From Trichuris trichiura (lineage: Eukaryota > Nematoda > Enoplea > Trichinellida > Trichuridae): DNA of 64,000 nt. Every line of letters begins with the position of its first letter. Within the stretch, counting starts at the first letter, position 1. Shown here piece after piece: positions 1 to 13,000 of the stretch. The notes under the pieces were generated by a model that saw only the letters and a program-made list of their open reading frames with translations, was not told where the DNA came from and ran no database searches. The stretch covers positions 682,001 through 746,000 of the forward strand of contig JBAJFE010000062.1 of assembly GCA_037903355.1 (NCBI GenBank). The letters are read 5' to 3'. A program made the position numbers and the translations under genes.

Positions 1-668
1 AAGTGACTACGACTGCACTGACAATTGGCGATAGTCATGCCAGCAACCAACATAACAGAAAACTTAAACAAAGGAAGTAGTTAAACAGAACAAGCATAAA
101 TAAATAACTGATGAAAGGATAGGATAACAAAATAAGAACACAGAAGAAAGAGGATATAATGAAAACGGACTCGGGCAGCAAATAGAAAAGCAATAAATAA
201 ATAAACATTCAAACTAGAAGAAGGAAGGGAATTAATTAGGCTGAGAGAGCATAAATATGTCTATTCTCTTTCCGTTTGTTTCCCCTCTCTGTCAACTTCA
301 ACTGTTCCGTTTCATCAGTCTTAAAAATTATGTTTTGTCATCGTTTAGTTCAGCCGATTAGATTACTGAATTACGTTTGCGATTTTTAAAAATCATTTGC
401 TTTCTTTAAACATCTCAAATCAAGAAATCTCGCCCAAAGCCGTAGTCAGTCCACGCCGCGACGTGGAAGCAGATGAAGGTGCCCACGTGGCGTCTGCTCG
501 TCTGTCAAAATGCCATCCCATCGGTGGCAATTCCTTTCAGAGAAGAAAAAGAAAAAGGAGATCAGTGAGTACCCTGAAAATAGATTACGTCACGATTTGT
601 GACAGTAAAATAACAGCTTACAATCATACATTTTCCAGATATGTTCGAGCAGAACTGTTGAGCAGCAT
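1..668. other. AT-rich flank upstream of the paralog array
   Basis: I see no recognisable gene here. The stretch has long A-rich runs and no splice-bounded coding segment that resembles the neighbouring family. Open frames in it lack an AUG start or protein-like composition. It leads directly into the conserved promoter block of the first paralog. Confidence 0.5.
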
Positions 669-767
669 TGTTTGTTCAAATAATCACTACAGACGCAGCA
701 AAAGTAAATTATGGCTGTATAAAATTGCCAGAAAAAAGTCGAAGAGTCCAAGTGCCGAATAGGCGAT
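669..767 (+). promoter_or_regulatory. Core promoter of paralog A
   Basis: A TATAAAA box at 718-724 lies exactly 50 nt upstream of the ATG at 768. The block before it (TTTGTTCAAATAA, then CAGACGCAGCAAAAGTAAA, about 671-708) recurs in front of paralog B at 9974-10012, and in shorter form before C and D. Conservation of both the box and its distance from the ATG in separate copies supports a real promoter. Transcription start sites are inferred, not seen. Confidence 0.65.
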
Positions 768-3700
768 ATGATGGTCGGCGCACATTGCATTCTACTGTTG
801 TTTTTCATTTTGCTACCAGCTCAGAAAGCAAATAATTATGTACATATTACGCAGTAGGCGCATGTTAGCACTTGAATGGAATTTCGTTTGAATTTAGGAA
901 GTTCATGTCATCTATCCGAAGGCTTCCAACCGCGAACCTCATAAGGAGAGGATTTATTCGCAAAATCAGCCCAGAAGCCCAGAAAATGAAGAGCTGACAA
1001 GATCCTTGACGACCGATTTTGGCGATATCATTCCTCGCGTTGAGCACCTAGCGTCTAACAAACAAAAGGTGGAATGGCAAAAAGAAAAGAGAGATGAAGC
1101 AGCAAAGAACGTTCTCTACTCGTTCCTAAAATTTTACTTTACCCGTGGGTCAGATTATTCCTTTGATAAGGTGATTGTTGGGGCAAAATGCAACATCTCT
1201 GGAGACGAAGGCGCTATACTCCACATGAAAGTTAAGAAAAGAGAAGATTGCAAAAAGGTAAGCATCAGGACAACGTCAAAACTAGCACCCCTGAAAATGA
1301 GTAATCGTTGTTGGTATTCTTCTGTAGTAGTTGTTCGAGGCCAATGGCTGAACTAACTTTACATATCATTTAACCGAAATTAAGTCAAATGCCCCTCAAA
1401 TGCTAAATGCTTACATCTCAAGTCAGGTTTGCAATTAGTACATGCAGAATTAAAAGACTCTGGTAAAATCAGCTGATATCATAGTCAGCCGTAATTCGTG
1501 TTATAAACACGCAAACACAGCCAAGTTTTTGAGATTACTGCTATGCTCAACTTGTAGATAAAGCATCGTTGTCTGCTATCAAAGCAATAGCAGATGAATC
1601 GCAATCTTCTTTTTGATCATCCAAAGGCCATTAACAATTTTGCAAAAACGTTTCCTCTGAAGCTCTGACAAATGTCCACGTTCCATTTCCTACTGAGTTG
1701 TTAACCGAAGACATATTGCCCAGGCGTTAAAGCTCAGTGCAGAACATGGCAGTAACAATTCCAGAAGACGTCAGAATAAAACGAATGACTATTTGTAGAC
1801 CGTACCGTATGTCAACAGATTAAATAAGAAATTTAAAATAAAGCTGTTCCAGCGCATCCCACTTTCAACATTTTATTCGGGGACAGATTCTTCGGAAAGG
1901 GCACATAGGCCTACTGTGCATCTATAAACATTTTTCGTATAAGCAGTTACTATCAACTAAACAGCCACTACGCATTTCGTTGCTGAAAACAGTCAAACTT
2001 TTAACACAGGTTGTTAGAAGCGAAATAACGTTTCTGTTGCAGAAGTTTATATGGTCCACCTGCAAACCAGTTAACGCAACGAATGTTTACTGCTCATGGG
2101 TTGGATTTCTCCGAGGAGAAAAGCACAAGCAGATGCTTGGTGCTGTTTGCTATGCTTTACCAGAGATAAGTCCAGAAGTAAGAGAATTCTTTTTCCGCCC
2201 TCTAAACGTCTAACCTCCAGTATAACACCTGACAAAATGAGTGTCTAAACCATTTAATTTGCTAACAAATTGTTAAGCTCAATTTGTATAACGCTGCTTG
2301 CCTTCATGCGTTCAGTTGCATTTGCATGGCAGATAAGTAGGTTTGCGTTCGCTTTTAGCAAATAAAAATAATAAGAAAGACCTGGCTGACGAGATGGTTG
2401 GTTATTTAATGTAGCTTAAACCACCTTAAGCGAGTCTGTGAAAACCTTTTGCAAGGACGCAGACAAGTCAGTGGTATTGGTGACTTCGAAAAAGCTGACA
2501 TTTTATTTTTTAACCTCAGCAACACATTCGTAGCGCTGACGTACAAGCACAGCCCAGCAATAACCAAAAGGGGGAGAAAAGAAGTTACTCCAAATGCTCT
2601 ACGTCTGCTAACGGTCCGCACCAAAGCAGGCAGACGTCACCCCACCTTGTGTTAAACTTGAAACGTGCTTCCAGGCACAAAGCTACCATTGTACGTGTCC
2701 CAGAAATGATTTCACGTAATAATGCTGTTTCTTTCCCGAAACAAAAATTAGCTAGAGCAAAACTGAACCAGTTCTGGGTCCTCTTAAGTATGTAGACAAA
2801 AGTGATCGAGGGATCTTTTCGACGTCAGAGCAGTAGGAGTTTAACCAAGCTGCCCCCAATTTTTTCATTTCTAATTGTAAATTCAATATTATTTTCCGAA
2901 GTTTACCATAGCGTGTACGCAACTCAAATTGGAAAATTAGGCGTAACCCTATTCAGCGCTGCCAATGTTTGCTTGACTAAACCCACTTTTCCGACAGGAC
3001 GAAATGATATTAGCACAACTGGACTTGTGCCATGAATGGAACTATGCTAATACCGGGGTAAGTATCTAACGGACGTAGATTAACAGCATGATAAGTTGCG
3101 CTCATTGCAGTACTACCGATTGGTCCTGCCTTGGCAACTAATTTCATGGGATACAGATTTTATCTTGTACTACCCACCTACGACGGACCTTAAACGTGAT
3201 AACTTATAAACCTGTAATTTAAGTACAATTGCGATTTTTCAGATCTTCAATTCATACATGGAAAAACGAAGAAAGACGAGGAGACACATGTAAACCCCGA
3301 GCGCAGGACAGGTATCGCTGGACAGGGAATATGGAAAAACCTTGGTGAAAATCAAATGGATATTCCTATCTTTCTGAGGTCTAATAACATCTTTTTTCTT
3401 TTTTCCTCTCCTTCGTAACAGGCTTTTTAATTTCTTTTTTGAAAAAATCTTTTACTGTTTTTAACCTCTTTTTTCATATAACGTTTATTTTATAATGAAA
3501 AACTTTATTACGAGTAGGTTCCCGTTTTTATGTAGAAAAAATTCCGGAGCTTTCGGGTCAGTCGAGACCCGTCATCAGCGGACTTAAGTTGTAAATATCT
3601 ATTGTAATATATTTACAACTTAAGACCGCTGATGACGGGCCTCGATTGACCCGAAAGCACCGGAGTTTTTTCTACATAAAAACGGGAACCTATCCGTAAT

Positions 3701-5913
3701 AAAGTTTTCATTACGTAAACATACGGTCCCGTAGCAAAAAACCACGTCTTCAACGTTTATTTTAATCTTTTATGCAGCGGTATTTTCAGCCCGTTCTTTA
3801 TTAAAGTTTATTGTATAAACGTTTAACGCGGAGGTTTCAGGCCTCACCGTAGCCCGTCATCAGCGCAATTTGTGCTGCCCGTCAGGTTGGTCATCATGAT
3901 TGCAAGCTGCTCCATCCGACTGCTTAAACGTTTATACGATAAACGCTAATTAAAAAACGGGCTGAAAATATCGCTACATAAAAGATTAGAACAAAATTTC
4001 TAAACGCCCGTTAGAAGAAAAGAAAAAATATAGCGCTTATTGTTATAAACGTTGCTTACAGAGCTTTCGGGTCCTACCTTGAGCGAGAGGGGTGTCCGCC
4101 GTGCATAATATCTTAACTTTTCTGTCAGGTTCGATTACAAAGCGTGTGACCATATGGGACCTTGGGAGCTAAATTCACGTGCCTACATAACTCCAATTTG
4201 TTATATTATAATTCAGTTTGTTACTCAAATTTAAAGGGCAACGCATCATGTAATCCCATGGAGAATAAAGTAGAACGGCAATGCTTATTAAAATTAGTAC
4301 TGATCATCCTAAATAATTCTCAGCTAGATTAGCTCAACGCTTATGGAATCAGAATTAGCAGTCTGAACAAATTAACGCGTATTTGAAATATCTTTACTCT
4401 ACGTGCAGACTTCATTTGGTGCTTTAAATGTTTTTTGCAACTGCTGATTGAACAGCACACATGGAAAAGTGATACGCCAAATGGCTTTGCACCAAATTTT
4501 GCGGGACAGCCCTTCTGCTATTTCTGCAGTCGTTTTGACTGTTGCGCAATCAACTCGCCTCATCATAATACACAACAAATTTTCACCATACTGACAAAAT
4601 GAATACTTCAGTGGAGGTTGCAGCCTCAAATTATGAATTAAATGCTCTCTGGGAACAGAAGACTAAAGATGAATGATTAAAAGCAAAAGTAACTCACTGC
4701 AAGCATAAAAGCAAGGATGTAGAACATCTTGAACTCCGTTTTAGAACTGAAAGCTATGAAATATAATGGCTGAATAGTTAACTATTCCAAAGCCAAAAAA
4801 TCTCAACGATCCTGCCTGTTCCCCAGAAACACATTTTCGTATTAAACATCATTGACGACCTTAACAAATCTGGTGCCTTTGAAAAAATTCAGCATACAAA
4901 GCAATGCAAGCTCAGTATTAACGGACCTTACAATCAAAATAGGGTGGCGATCGATAGTATAGCAAAGTTTCATTAAAATAAAACAAATGGACAACGGTGC
5001 AAATAGGAGATAACTCGAAAAAAACAGCTCGATTTGGCGAGAATTCGTCTTTGAGCAAGCGCGGCTTACTACTACTGTGGGACAGCTTGTCTGAAAAATT
5101 CAAATTACATACTTTGTGAAATACAAGGTAAGCATAAATGAACTTTTGCAGAAAGTACAATGGCACACGGCAGATCATGGTTCGTTTTGGCTATGAAGAC
5201 ATAAAAGTGACAGGTCCATTAGCAATGGTAAGCAAAAGCAAAGTTAGCTCGTCAGTCGTAAAGACTCTTATAGTTTTACCGAAAGCCTAAAAGCAAAGAA
5301 GAGCTTAGCAAATGGAATCAAACATCCGCAGAAGACTATTTTTACGCATTGGTGGAATCATCATACAAAGAAAAGTGCACTATGGATAAATTCTTAGCAG
5401 ATATGAAAGGAAAACGAAAGGTGCAGGAACGACCGTTTGGACTTGCACTCATTTCTATTGTTTCAGATCTTCAAATCATACTTTTCTCACCCTGAAGAGA
5501 CAGACAATGCGTGGGTAAAGGCTAGAGTTTACATGCTGATAATCCCTGAAACATCGTGTTTGTACAACCTGGACCTAGACGCCAATGCGAACTATTTAGG
5601 CTTTCAATGGAAAACCTATAATGATTCAACACTCCTTGCCGTTGAGAATGTAGTCAAGACCGTGTTCACTGATCAAGAAACGCAATTGAGAGTAACGGCC
5701 GGAAATTACTTCTCAGCCTCCAGATACTTAGCATACTTCGTAGCCGCAGCAGTGGCAGTAACCATTCTTTTGGGTGGGTTGGCCGCAATTGTTCCTTCTA
5801 TGATTGCACTCGGTATACCAGTAGTTCTCCTCACTCTTGCTGCCATCATACGTGCAGCTTACCTACGGAAATGGATTTTCCTACACCAGCCCATAAAAAT
5901 GTGTGATAAGTGA
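768..5913 (+). CDS. Paralog A: secreted cystatin-like/NUDT9-like pseudoenzyme with C-terminal membrane segments
   Basis: Exons: 768-827, 970-1257, 2043-2177, 2998-3057, 3111-3195, 3243-3378, 5152-5227, 5274-5420, 5467-5913; about 477 residues. Residues 1-20 are a signal peptide. Residues about 55-160 are cystatin-like: an AAKNV helix, a VIVG strand at 88-91, and cysteines 114, 123, 133 and 152 placed as in type 2 cystatins. Residues about 182-395 match NUDT9: LYYPP, RRTGIAGQG at 230-238, TDNAW at 341-345 and W-x-x-YND. The Nudix box region (GPLAM then FYRKPKS, 276-287) has none of the catalytic glutamates, so hydrolysis is unlikely. Hydrophobic segments lie at about 416-438 and 445-461. The intron after exon 1 begins GC rather than GT. 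AATAAA (5916-5921) follows the stop at once. Structure and homology are read by eye; function is unknown. Confidence 0.75.
3493..3713. repeat. Foldback element FB1 (inverted repeat, ~221 bp)
   Basis: The arms run from TAATGAAAAACTTTATTACG to its reverse complement and meet at an AT-rich centre near 3600-3610. Each arm carries the CTGATGAC...GAAAGC stem-loop (3549-3578 on -, 3629-3658 on +). The same family recurs at 48665-48877 (FB7). It lies in the intron of paralog A between coding exons 6 and 7. No open frame is present, so it looks like a non-autonomous mobile element. Confidence 0.85.
3762..3988. repeat. Foldback element FB2 (inverted repeat, ~227 bp)
   Basis: The outer arms (TAATCTTTTATG and its complement) and inner arms (TTATTGTATAAACGTTTAA and its complement) flank an asymmetric centre. 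The centre contains a single CTGATGAC...GAAAC stem-loop on the - strand (3834-3863). It sits about 50 bp after FB1 in the same intron and differs from it in arm sequence, so the two share the core motif but not the arms. Confidence 0.75.
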
Positions 5914-5921
5914 TTAATAAA

Positions 5922-8900
5922 CCATTACCTCAAAACTTTTGAGCTCCATGCTGAAAGGCGGACTGAACGCAGTTTCAGTAGTTCTGATTTTTCAGTCTGC
6001 GTAGGAAAACTACGATCAACGTCAGTCACAGAAGCTTAGGCTTCGATGGTCTACGAGAACTGCTAGGGAACTCATAGAGAACAAGAAGCAACGAAGGAAG
6101 CACTTCAGCTAACAGGGATACAATGTAATAAACAGGATGCACGGGAAAAAGTCAGACAGACACTGCGGCCACTGTACAGACTTCAGTTGCCTTTTTTGTT
6201 AGCCAACTTAGCTAAAACGGAAGCGGTCGCAGGTGCGCAAGGTTACAAGTGTCTCGCCAAAAGTTGTGCTAGGCCTTTCTAGTCTACTGAATCGCGTGCT
6301 ATTGTTGATAGGATTACTTCTAACCACTAAAAGGTTGCATAACACATTACAAGAACAGCCTCTTATGAATGACTTCTTCCTGTCTATCCATGAAACAATA
6401 AGAAGAATAGGTGCCATGTCTGTCGGCATCTCATCATTCAACGAAATGATGTGTCGACTCTGACGGCAAGTGCAAACACCGCCTTTTTAGCGAAGACAAC
6501 AGCATACAGGTCACTATCAGTAGTCGCTGCAGAAAGCAACCTGAAGATACATGTTAGCCGCCGCATTTGTTATCTCCACGGCGGGAGCTAATAGCGGACC
6601 AAAGAAATAAACGAAGTTTCCCGGAGAAGCATAAGCAGCCATGATTTCAACTGCAAGCTTGTTTCTCAGTAAACGATGAAATCATGTGCTAGACTGAACT
6701 ATTCAGTTAGGGATACATTAACCGTTTCATTGTCCAGCCTATTTGTGATAGTCATACAAAATACGTAATAGTTAAACACTCAACAATGCCTCATTTTTTG
6801 ATGAAAACAATGCTGCTCACGTCAGGTCGGTTTGTTTGTTCACGCGCTCATCATTTAATTTCAGTCTTGCAATAGGGCGGTGGGCTGTTTAATGCATCAC
6901 CTTTCTGAGATAAACGCATTCCTGCTTGATCTTTCTCACAGATTTTTGGTTTGTAAGTTAGTTCCCATTCACCCATTCAGGCTCACTAGAAAAAAGATTT
7001 TTCCATCGTCTGCTAAAGCTTTGGCTCCTGCTTTTGAAACATCGTGAAAACGACACTTTGGCAAAAATTCAGAGTGGAAATGTAAATTCGTTCACCAACT
7101 TTTTAATGAACGTATGACCTTCGCGAATTGTGCAGGCAATGGAGAAAGAAAAGAGAAAAGTTGGCCGCTTCGCACAACCGTGATACAAAAACTGCTTACC
7201 CTTGAAAGCTCCACACGTCCAGACATACATCAGAATTTCTCTTCTCACTACATTATGTGCTCATTACAGGGTTCTAGATGTGCCTGGCCGAGCAGCTCAA
7301 GCTGTGCATGTATTTTTTATATAATGGACAAGTATTCGTCGTTGTTAATGAGAGCACTGTTGCTGGATCTTACCAAGAACATGACATTGGCGTTATTGCA
7401 ACTGATGATTCACAATTAGTTGATAAGAAATAGTGTCACATAAGCAAACCGTTCAAGAGGAAAGTTTGGGTTGCCCATACAGGGAGGAGCGCAAAATCAG
7501 TCTGTCAAAAGAAAAAAGGACAGAATGAAAATCCACTTTGTTCTCAGGACTGCACAGATTTATGACATTAAATTTCAAGGCTTTTTGGAGGCGACCAAAA
7601 CTTAAAACTCATTACAAATATCAAAGTCAAGGTTTCAATGCAGCAGTATCCTGGAGTCGTCCACGATACTAAGTCCATTCTCTATCGCCACAGAAACAGA
7701 AACTGAATCAACCGACCCACTCTGCCAACAGTAGGAGTCCTGACGAGAAATATGAATGCTGGGACAGGCTAGAATAACATAACAGGTCATATAGTGTACA
7801 CTCGCAATTGGTTAAACAAACTGTGCTAAACAACCAAGCACGTTGAAGAACGCAGAGGGCATGACACCTTGCGGACGTCCCCTAGACACTAGACCTCAAT
7901 GTAGAGAAAGTTACTTCCAGTTGTGAAAGATCGAAGAAGCTCACTTCTTCTGTAGCTAGCTAATTATCAACGTTAAAGGCAGCGCTCAGATCAGCAGCGC
8001 TTGGACAAACATTGTCAACATTACCAAATGAACCTCGCACCTATGGTACTTGTAATCCCCACAGAGGAAAACGTTTTTATGACATTTCAGGGTAAAACAA
8101 GCGTCCTTGAAAACAAGTAAGCCTGCATAAAACAATCAGCCTACGTGTAACTAAACTAACAGCCAGTATTGAGGCAACACCATTTCACGTATAACTTACA
8201 CTTTTTTATTATTACGGCTATTTACCGTTGTTTCAGCCAACAAAATTTCTCTGGAGCTTCTGGGAGTACGTCTTAACCCGAAAGCTCCGGACAAACCTTG
8301 CTGACCGAAGCAGCAGAACAAAACTGTAACGATGAAAAAGTGTGTACTCTACATGAAGTGCTGCGGTCTCGTACCAAGAGACTACGTTTTCAAAAACCAT
8401 TCGCCGAATTTCACAACTTTCACTGTTATAGACCACAAGCTAGCTAGCTACTCAATCCTAATCTGGCGGTAGTGCGAAATTGGTCTCGAACGCGCCATGT
8501 TTCTGAGGAGCTTTCGTGTTGCACAATGGAGTCCGCCTTATGCTAAACAAAGAAAATAGTGCCACGTTTAATGAATAAACGTGCTACTGAAAAAGCATTG
8601 TTTTTTTTAAAATCGAAATGGGTCCCTGTGGGATCCAACAATAATTCTTGTATTCAAATGGAAAACAAAAATATTGTCATTCACTTTGTTGTAATATTTT
8701 GAACTGTATGAATAGCAGTAACCCTTAGGAAAAAGCAACCTAAATAGAAAGGAAAAGCGACGCCGAAATAGCCACTGTAGAGCAGCTGCAACTAAAGCAC
8801 CGTAACTCAAAAGAGCGGCGGTCATGAGTTTCACCACTAAACTGCGGGGGCTAGATAATCACTAATAGATCCAATGTCACTAAGCAAACAAGTACACAAC

Positions 8901-9970
8901 GACTCGATCTGATAGCCAGTGGGATTTAGGCTGATTCAGACAATACATAAGGTCCACAAAGTCAATCTGCAGTGCTCCATAGTACTGAGAAACTGACATT
9001 TCTCGCTTTTCAAATGAAGCTAGCCTAGTCAATCTAATTTGTGTTGCCGTATATTTACGTAAAACTACAATTCCTGCTTGACAATAAAAGGAATACCTTT
9101 TCATTATCTTACGCAATAACTAAAACACATGCTTTGTTTCCGTAACCGGCATACTGATGTGAATATACCAGCTGGTCGTCTGAATTCTGATTTTATGGAG
9201 CCTGTGACGCTAGCGATGATTTATTGATCAGTCAACATGTCGGCATTGCATTAACGCTTTCAGTTAACCGAACGTTAACGTATTTTCAAATATGTGAACT
9301 TGGCTAAGTAAAACCGTAACTATGGCAGCTTAAGCGTCATCATTTTATCTGTTTATACTCAGGTGGAACATGCTGGCGTCAGATAACTTTACTGAAACAG
9401 CTTGGAAACTTAGCACGTTTTCCTTGGCAGCATAATGGCACAATTAGAAACCCAGTTCTTTCTACTCATTCATTCCATGTAGACTGAATCAACGTCCAGT
9501 TTTTAAAATGAAGGCCTGACTGCTTTCCTTTGTATGAACATAACACAGATGTTATTGTAACAACAATTCAACGTCATACGAACTTGTATAGTTCATTAAA
9601 CGCAGCGCAATCTGACACATTCGGAGAAGGCAACCCCCATAGAACGTAGTACTCCTGAAAATACTCATTCTAATATAGTACTTGTTTTGTATACCCGCAT
9701 CAGCATCCTAAATTGGAAGTAAAAAGGCAGTTTTGCTGCAGAACTTCAAAGCCACCTATTAGCAGTGCACGTGCGTTCCATAGAATGTCAAGAAAGCTGC
9801 TGCACTTTGAATGTAGTGTGCAGCAGAAAATAACGTACGCGAAAAGTACCACTAAAAACTCAATACGTCGCAGCACAAGGCTACAAAAACGAAACTACAC
9901 TTTTCCTACACCTTCAATCAAAACAAGCTTTCTGGATTTACTACCTTACAACCATTGAGTAGGATTGTCA
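5922..9970. other. Spacer between paralogs A and B
   Basis: I see no intact gene. The strongest coding-like trace is at 7270-7432. A hammerhead-like stem-loop remnant ends in CCCGAAAGCTCCGG near 8277-8290. The rest is AT-rich sequence with scattered short frames that have neither family resemblance nor splice context. Confidence 0.5.
7270..7432 (+). pseudogene. Possible decayed coding fragment, family not recognised
   Basis: After a TTACAG acceptor-like site, the frame reads VLDVPGRAAQAVHVFF. A stop follows, and a one-base shift then gives YNGQVFVVVNESTVAG and EHDIGVIATDDSQLVDK to a stop at 7432. The composition is protein-like on both sides of the break. It shows no resemblance to the tandem family. 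I cannot name it; chance is possible. Confidence 0.3.
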
Positions 9971-9971
9971 A

Positions 9972-10071
9972 TTGTTTGTTCAAATAACCACAACAGACAC
10001 AGCAAAGGTAAATTGTGGGTGTATAAAATTGCCAAAAAAAATAATAAGAGTTCAGCAATCCAATTGTCGAA
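9972..10071 (+). promoter_or_regulatory. Core promoter of paralog B
   Basis: TATAAAA at 10022-10028 is exactly 50 nt before the ATG at 10072. The upstream block TTGTTTGTTCAAATAACC, then CAGCAAAGGTAAA, matches that of paralog A closely. Confidence 0.65.
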
Positions 10072-13000
10072 ATGAAGCTTGGTGCGCACTACATATTACT
10101 CCTACTGTTCGTTTTGCCCTCAGCTTCGAAGGTAATGATTACACACGTGTAGCATAATAGGCGCGCGTTTCAGCATTTCAGTAAAATTCCGGTAGAGTTG
10201 GGAAGTTTATGCGAGCGCTTTCGCAAGTTGATTATTTGCAGAGGCTTAGTCCAAGTCAAGAAAAGGAGCTCGCACAAACTCTGAAAGATGGTTTTGGTGA
10301 GTTCCTTCCACCTTTAGAGCGGCCGACATGTCATGAGAAAGGATTGAAATGGGATGATCAAAAGAAAGAAAAGGCTGCAAGAAACGTTTTCAATACACTG
10401 GCAAAGTCATTTAACCTTAAAGCAGAATATGCTTTTCATAAGCTTCACGTTGGGGTAATTTGCAATGTTTCCGGAGAACATAGAGCCATACTGCTTATGA
10501 AAATTAAAAGAACTGTAGCTTGCTCAAAGGTAAGCACTGCGATTCTGCTAAGGCCATTAATTAGTAAGATGAATAGTTTCTCCTTTCTTCAGAATTCTTT
10601 TCGCGGCTTGGCCAGCTAAGGGTTAAATATTTGACTTGAAGTCACATTTAACTTATACGAAGTTTTTAGAATTTCCTTACCAAGTTATTGGCTAAACAAA
10701 AATATTAGATCAAATGAATCGCCAAAGTCAAGTATGGAACAGTGTTAATATTCACTATTATTTTAGCACAATTTCAAAAGCTATTCAGGCATATAGTTGA
10801 ACAGAGTGTAAGTGTTACTGGCAGTGTATGAAGTGCGGGCACCCTACAGAATGCCCAGGCATTACATAGAACTCATAGGGTTTTTAAGCAAAGTATAACA
10901 TGTCCATTTTTGTTAAAATATACTGCATACAATGCCTAGGAACTATACAGAATGCCAAAAAATAATTAGGTAAAGTGTGAATGACATACTGGCGGTGGAG
11001 ACGTTTATGCTCCTGCCACATAAAAGCCCAAGAACCTAGAATGACGACACGCACAGGGCAAAGCGCGCTGAAATTATTGCTACATTGTACAGCCAAATAA
11101 CCTTCTTAAATAACGGTAACTTCGATTCGCTTTTGTCGATTTCTGGATCAAGCGTCTTTTGAAATGCTCACTCTCGAGTTACGACACATTATACTTACAA
11201 TGGAGCTTTTCATAATTGATCTTCTGATTCACGGGTTCAGCCTGTTTGATGTATCTGTAAGCAAACTTCAAAGTGCCCTACCAACGAACAGATGAGCAAA
11301 TTGTTAGAGAAAATACATAACACTTTTGATACCGTATGTTTCGGAACCGCTCTTGTTCCGTCGTCAGCAGTATGAGGCAGCTCCCTATACTCCCTCATAC
11401 TGCTGACGACGGAACAAGAGCGGTTCCGAAACACACGGTATCAAAAGTGTTTTGTATTTTCTCTAACAATTTGCTCATCTATTCGTTGGTAGGGCACTTT
11501 GAAGTTTAGTTATAGATACATCAAACAGGCCAAACCCGTGATGTCAGAAGATCAACTATGAAACAACCCAAGCCCGTTAAAATACATTCTGTCTTTCAAT
11601 ACAATGGAGTCATGATAACATATACTTATTCCTGCTGATGGCAGCAGGCAAGAATCTCCGCAAACGTGACAATAAAACGCATGTGTACGAAACGTTCACC
11701 GCGTAAGAATTGCAAAATCTAAAGCTTACAAGGGAAAACCCCTGCGGCATCTAGTTTCAAATAGTGATGTAGACAATGCGGACTAGTAAACACGGCTGGA
11801 GTTCCACACTTTCCACAACCGCCGGATTAAGTTATTAACATCCCCACGGTGGCCATGAAAAATTGTGCATTCATTTTCTAAGAGCCGTTTAACTTTCTCA
11901 AAAAAATATGGAAGGCTGCCTATTGGAGATTGCTTAGCACTTCAGTTCTAGGGCATCTTCCAGTCTTCGTGCGAGATGAAAATCCAAAAGGACGTATTTT
12001 GCTCTTGGATTGGAACTCTTGAAAATGAAAATCAAAAGAAGATAATTGGAGCGGCTTGTTATCCGCAGGGAGCGATGCCACCGGAAGTAAGAAAAAAGCC
12101 TCTTTTCGAACCTTCAAAAAGGCATAGGTTTTGGCAGGAGCGAAATAGCGCACAAGACACTCAACATTTTATAAATTTTTACTTCACATTTTTTAGGCAA
12201 TTACTTAGTTAAATGTTCAGTTGCACTGCACGGAAGTAAAAAGCAAAGAAACTAGAAATATCATGTGTTCCAGTCGGCATAGCTCGCTTTGGTTTAAACA
12301 ACTTTGTCTGACTTATGGTAATAGAATAGATAAATTAAGAGTAAAGTTAGAGCAAGTAATCAACATTACATTCCTGCATGACAGCGCTCCTCAATACTCG
12401 ACCTACCATGACAAAATAAGATCTATTCCATTCACCGAACTGTTCTGGCGCTTAACAGAATAGCTCTCTATTTTAGGAGGAAACGAAATTGGCAGACATA
12501 GACTTGTGCAGAGAATGGATGTTTGGAAGTACAGGAGTAAGCGCATCTCGCGAAAGTTAATGAATAAATTCAGAAAATTGGCTTTTTCTAGGTCCACCGT
12601 TTGGTAATTCCGTCGCAGGTGTCTACATGGAATACAAATTTTCTTATATATTATCCACCTGCAACAGGTGATTATTTATAAATTTGTGCATCATTTTAAC
12701 TGAAGTAATTTAGATCAGCATTTTATGAATTCCGTGTTCCGAGAGGCTGGTAAGAAGCATGTGAATCCCGAACGCAGAACAGGACTTGTTGGTCAGGGCC
12801 CGTGGAAAAACCTGGGTGAAAATCGAATGGACATTCCAATCCTTATCAGGTAAATAGGTTTTATCAGGCTTGTCCCAATGATGCTACATGACGTCAGCTA
12901 TAGGAAGCGCCACATTGAAGGTTGAAACACCAGACCTCAGTGTAGGAGTCATAACTCACAGCCAGTGAGTGACAATGTTAGCAGCTACTCAAAATTAGTA

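Noticed and set aside
397..762. Open frame of 121 codons at the left end
   Set aside because: It has no ATG start, overlaps the promoter of paralog A, and has no protein-like features.
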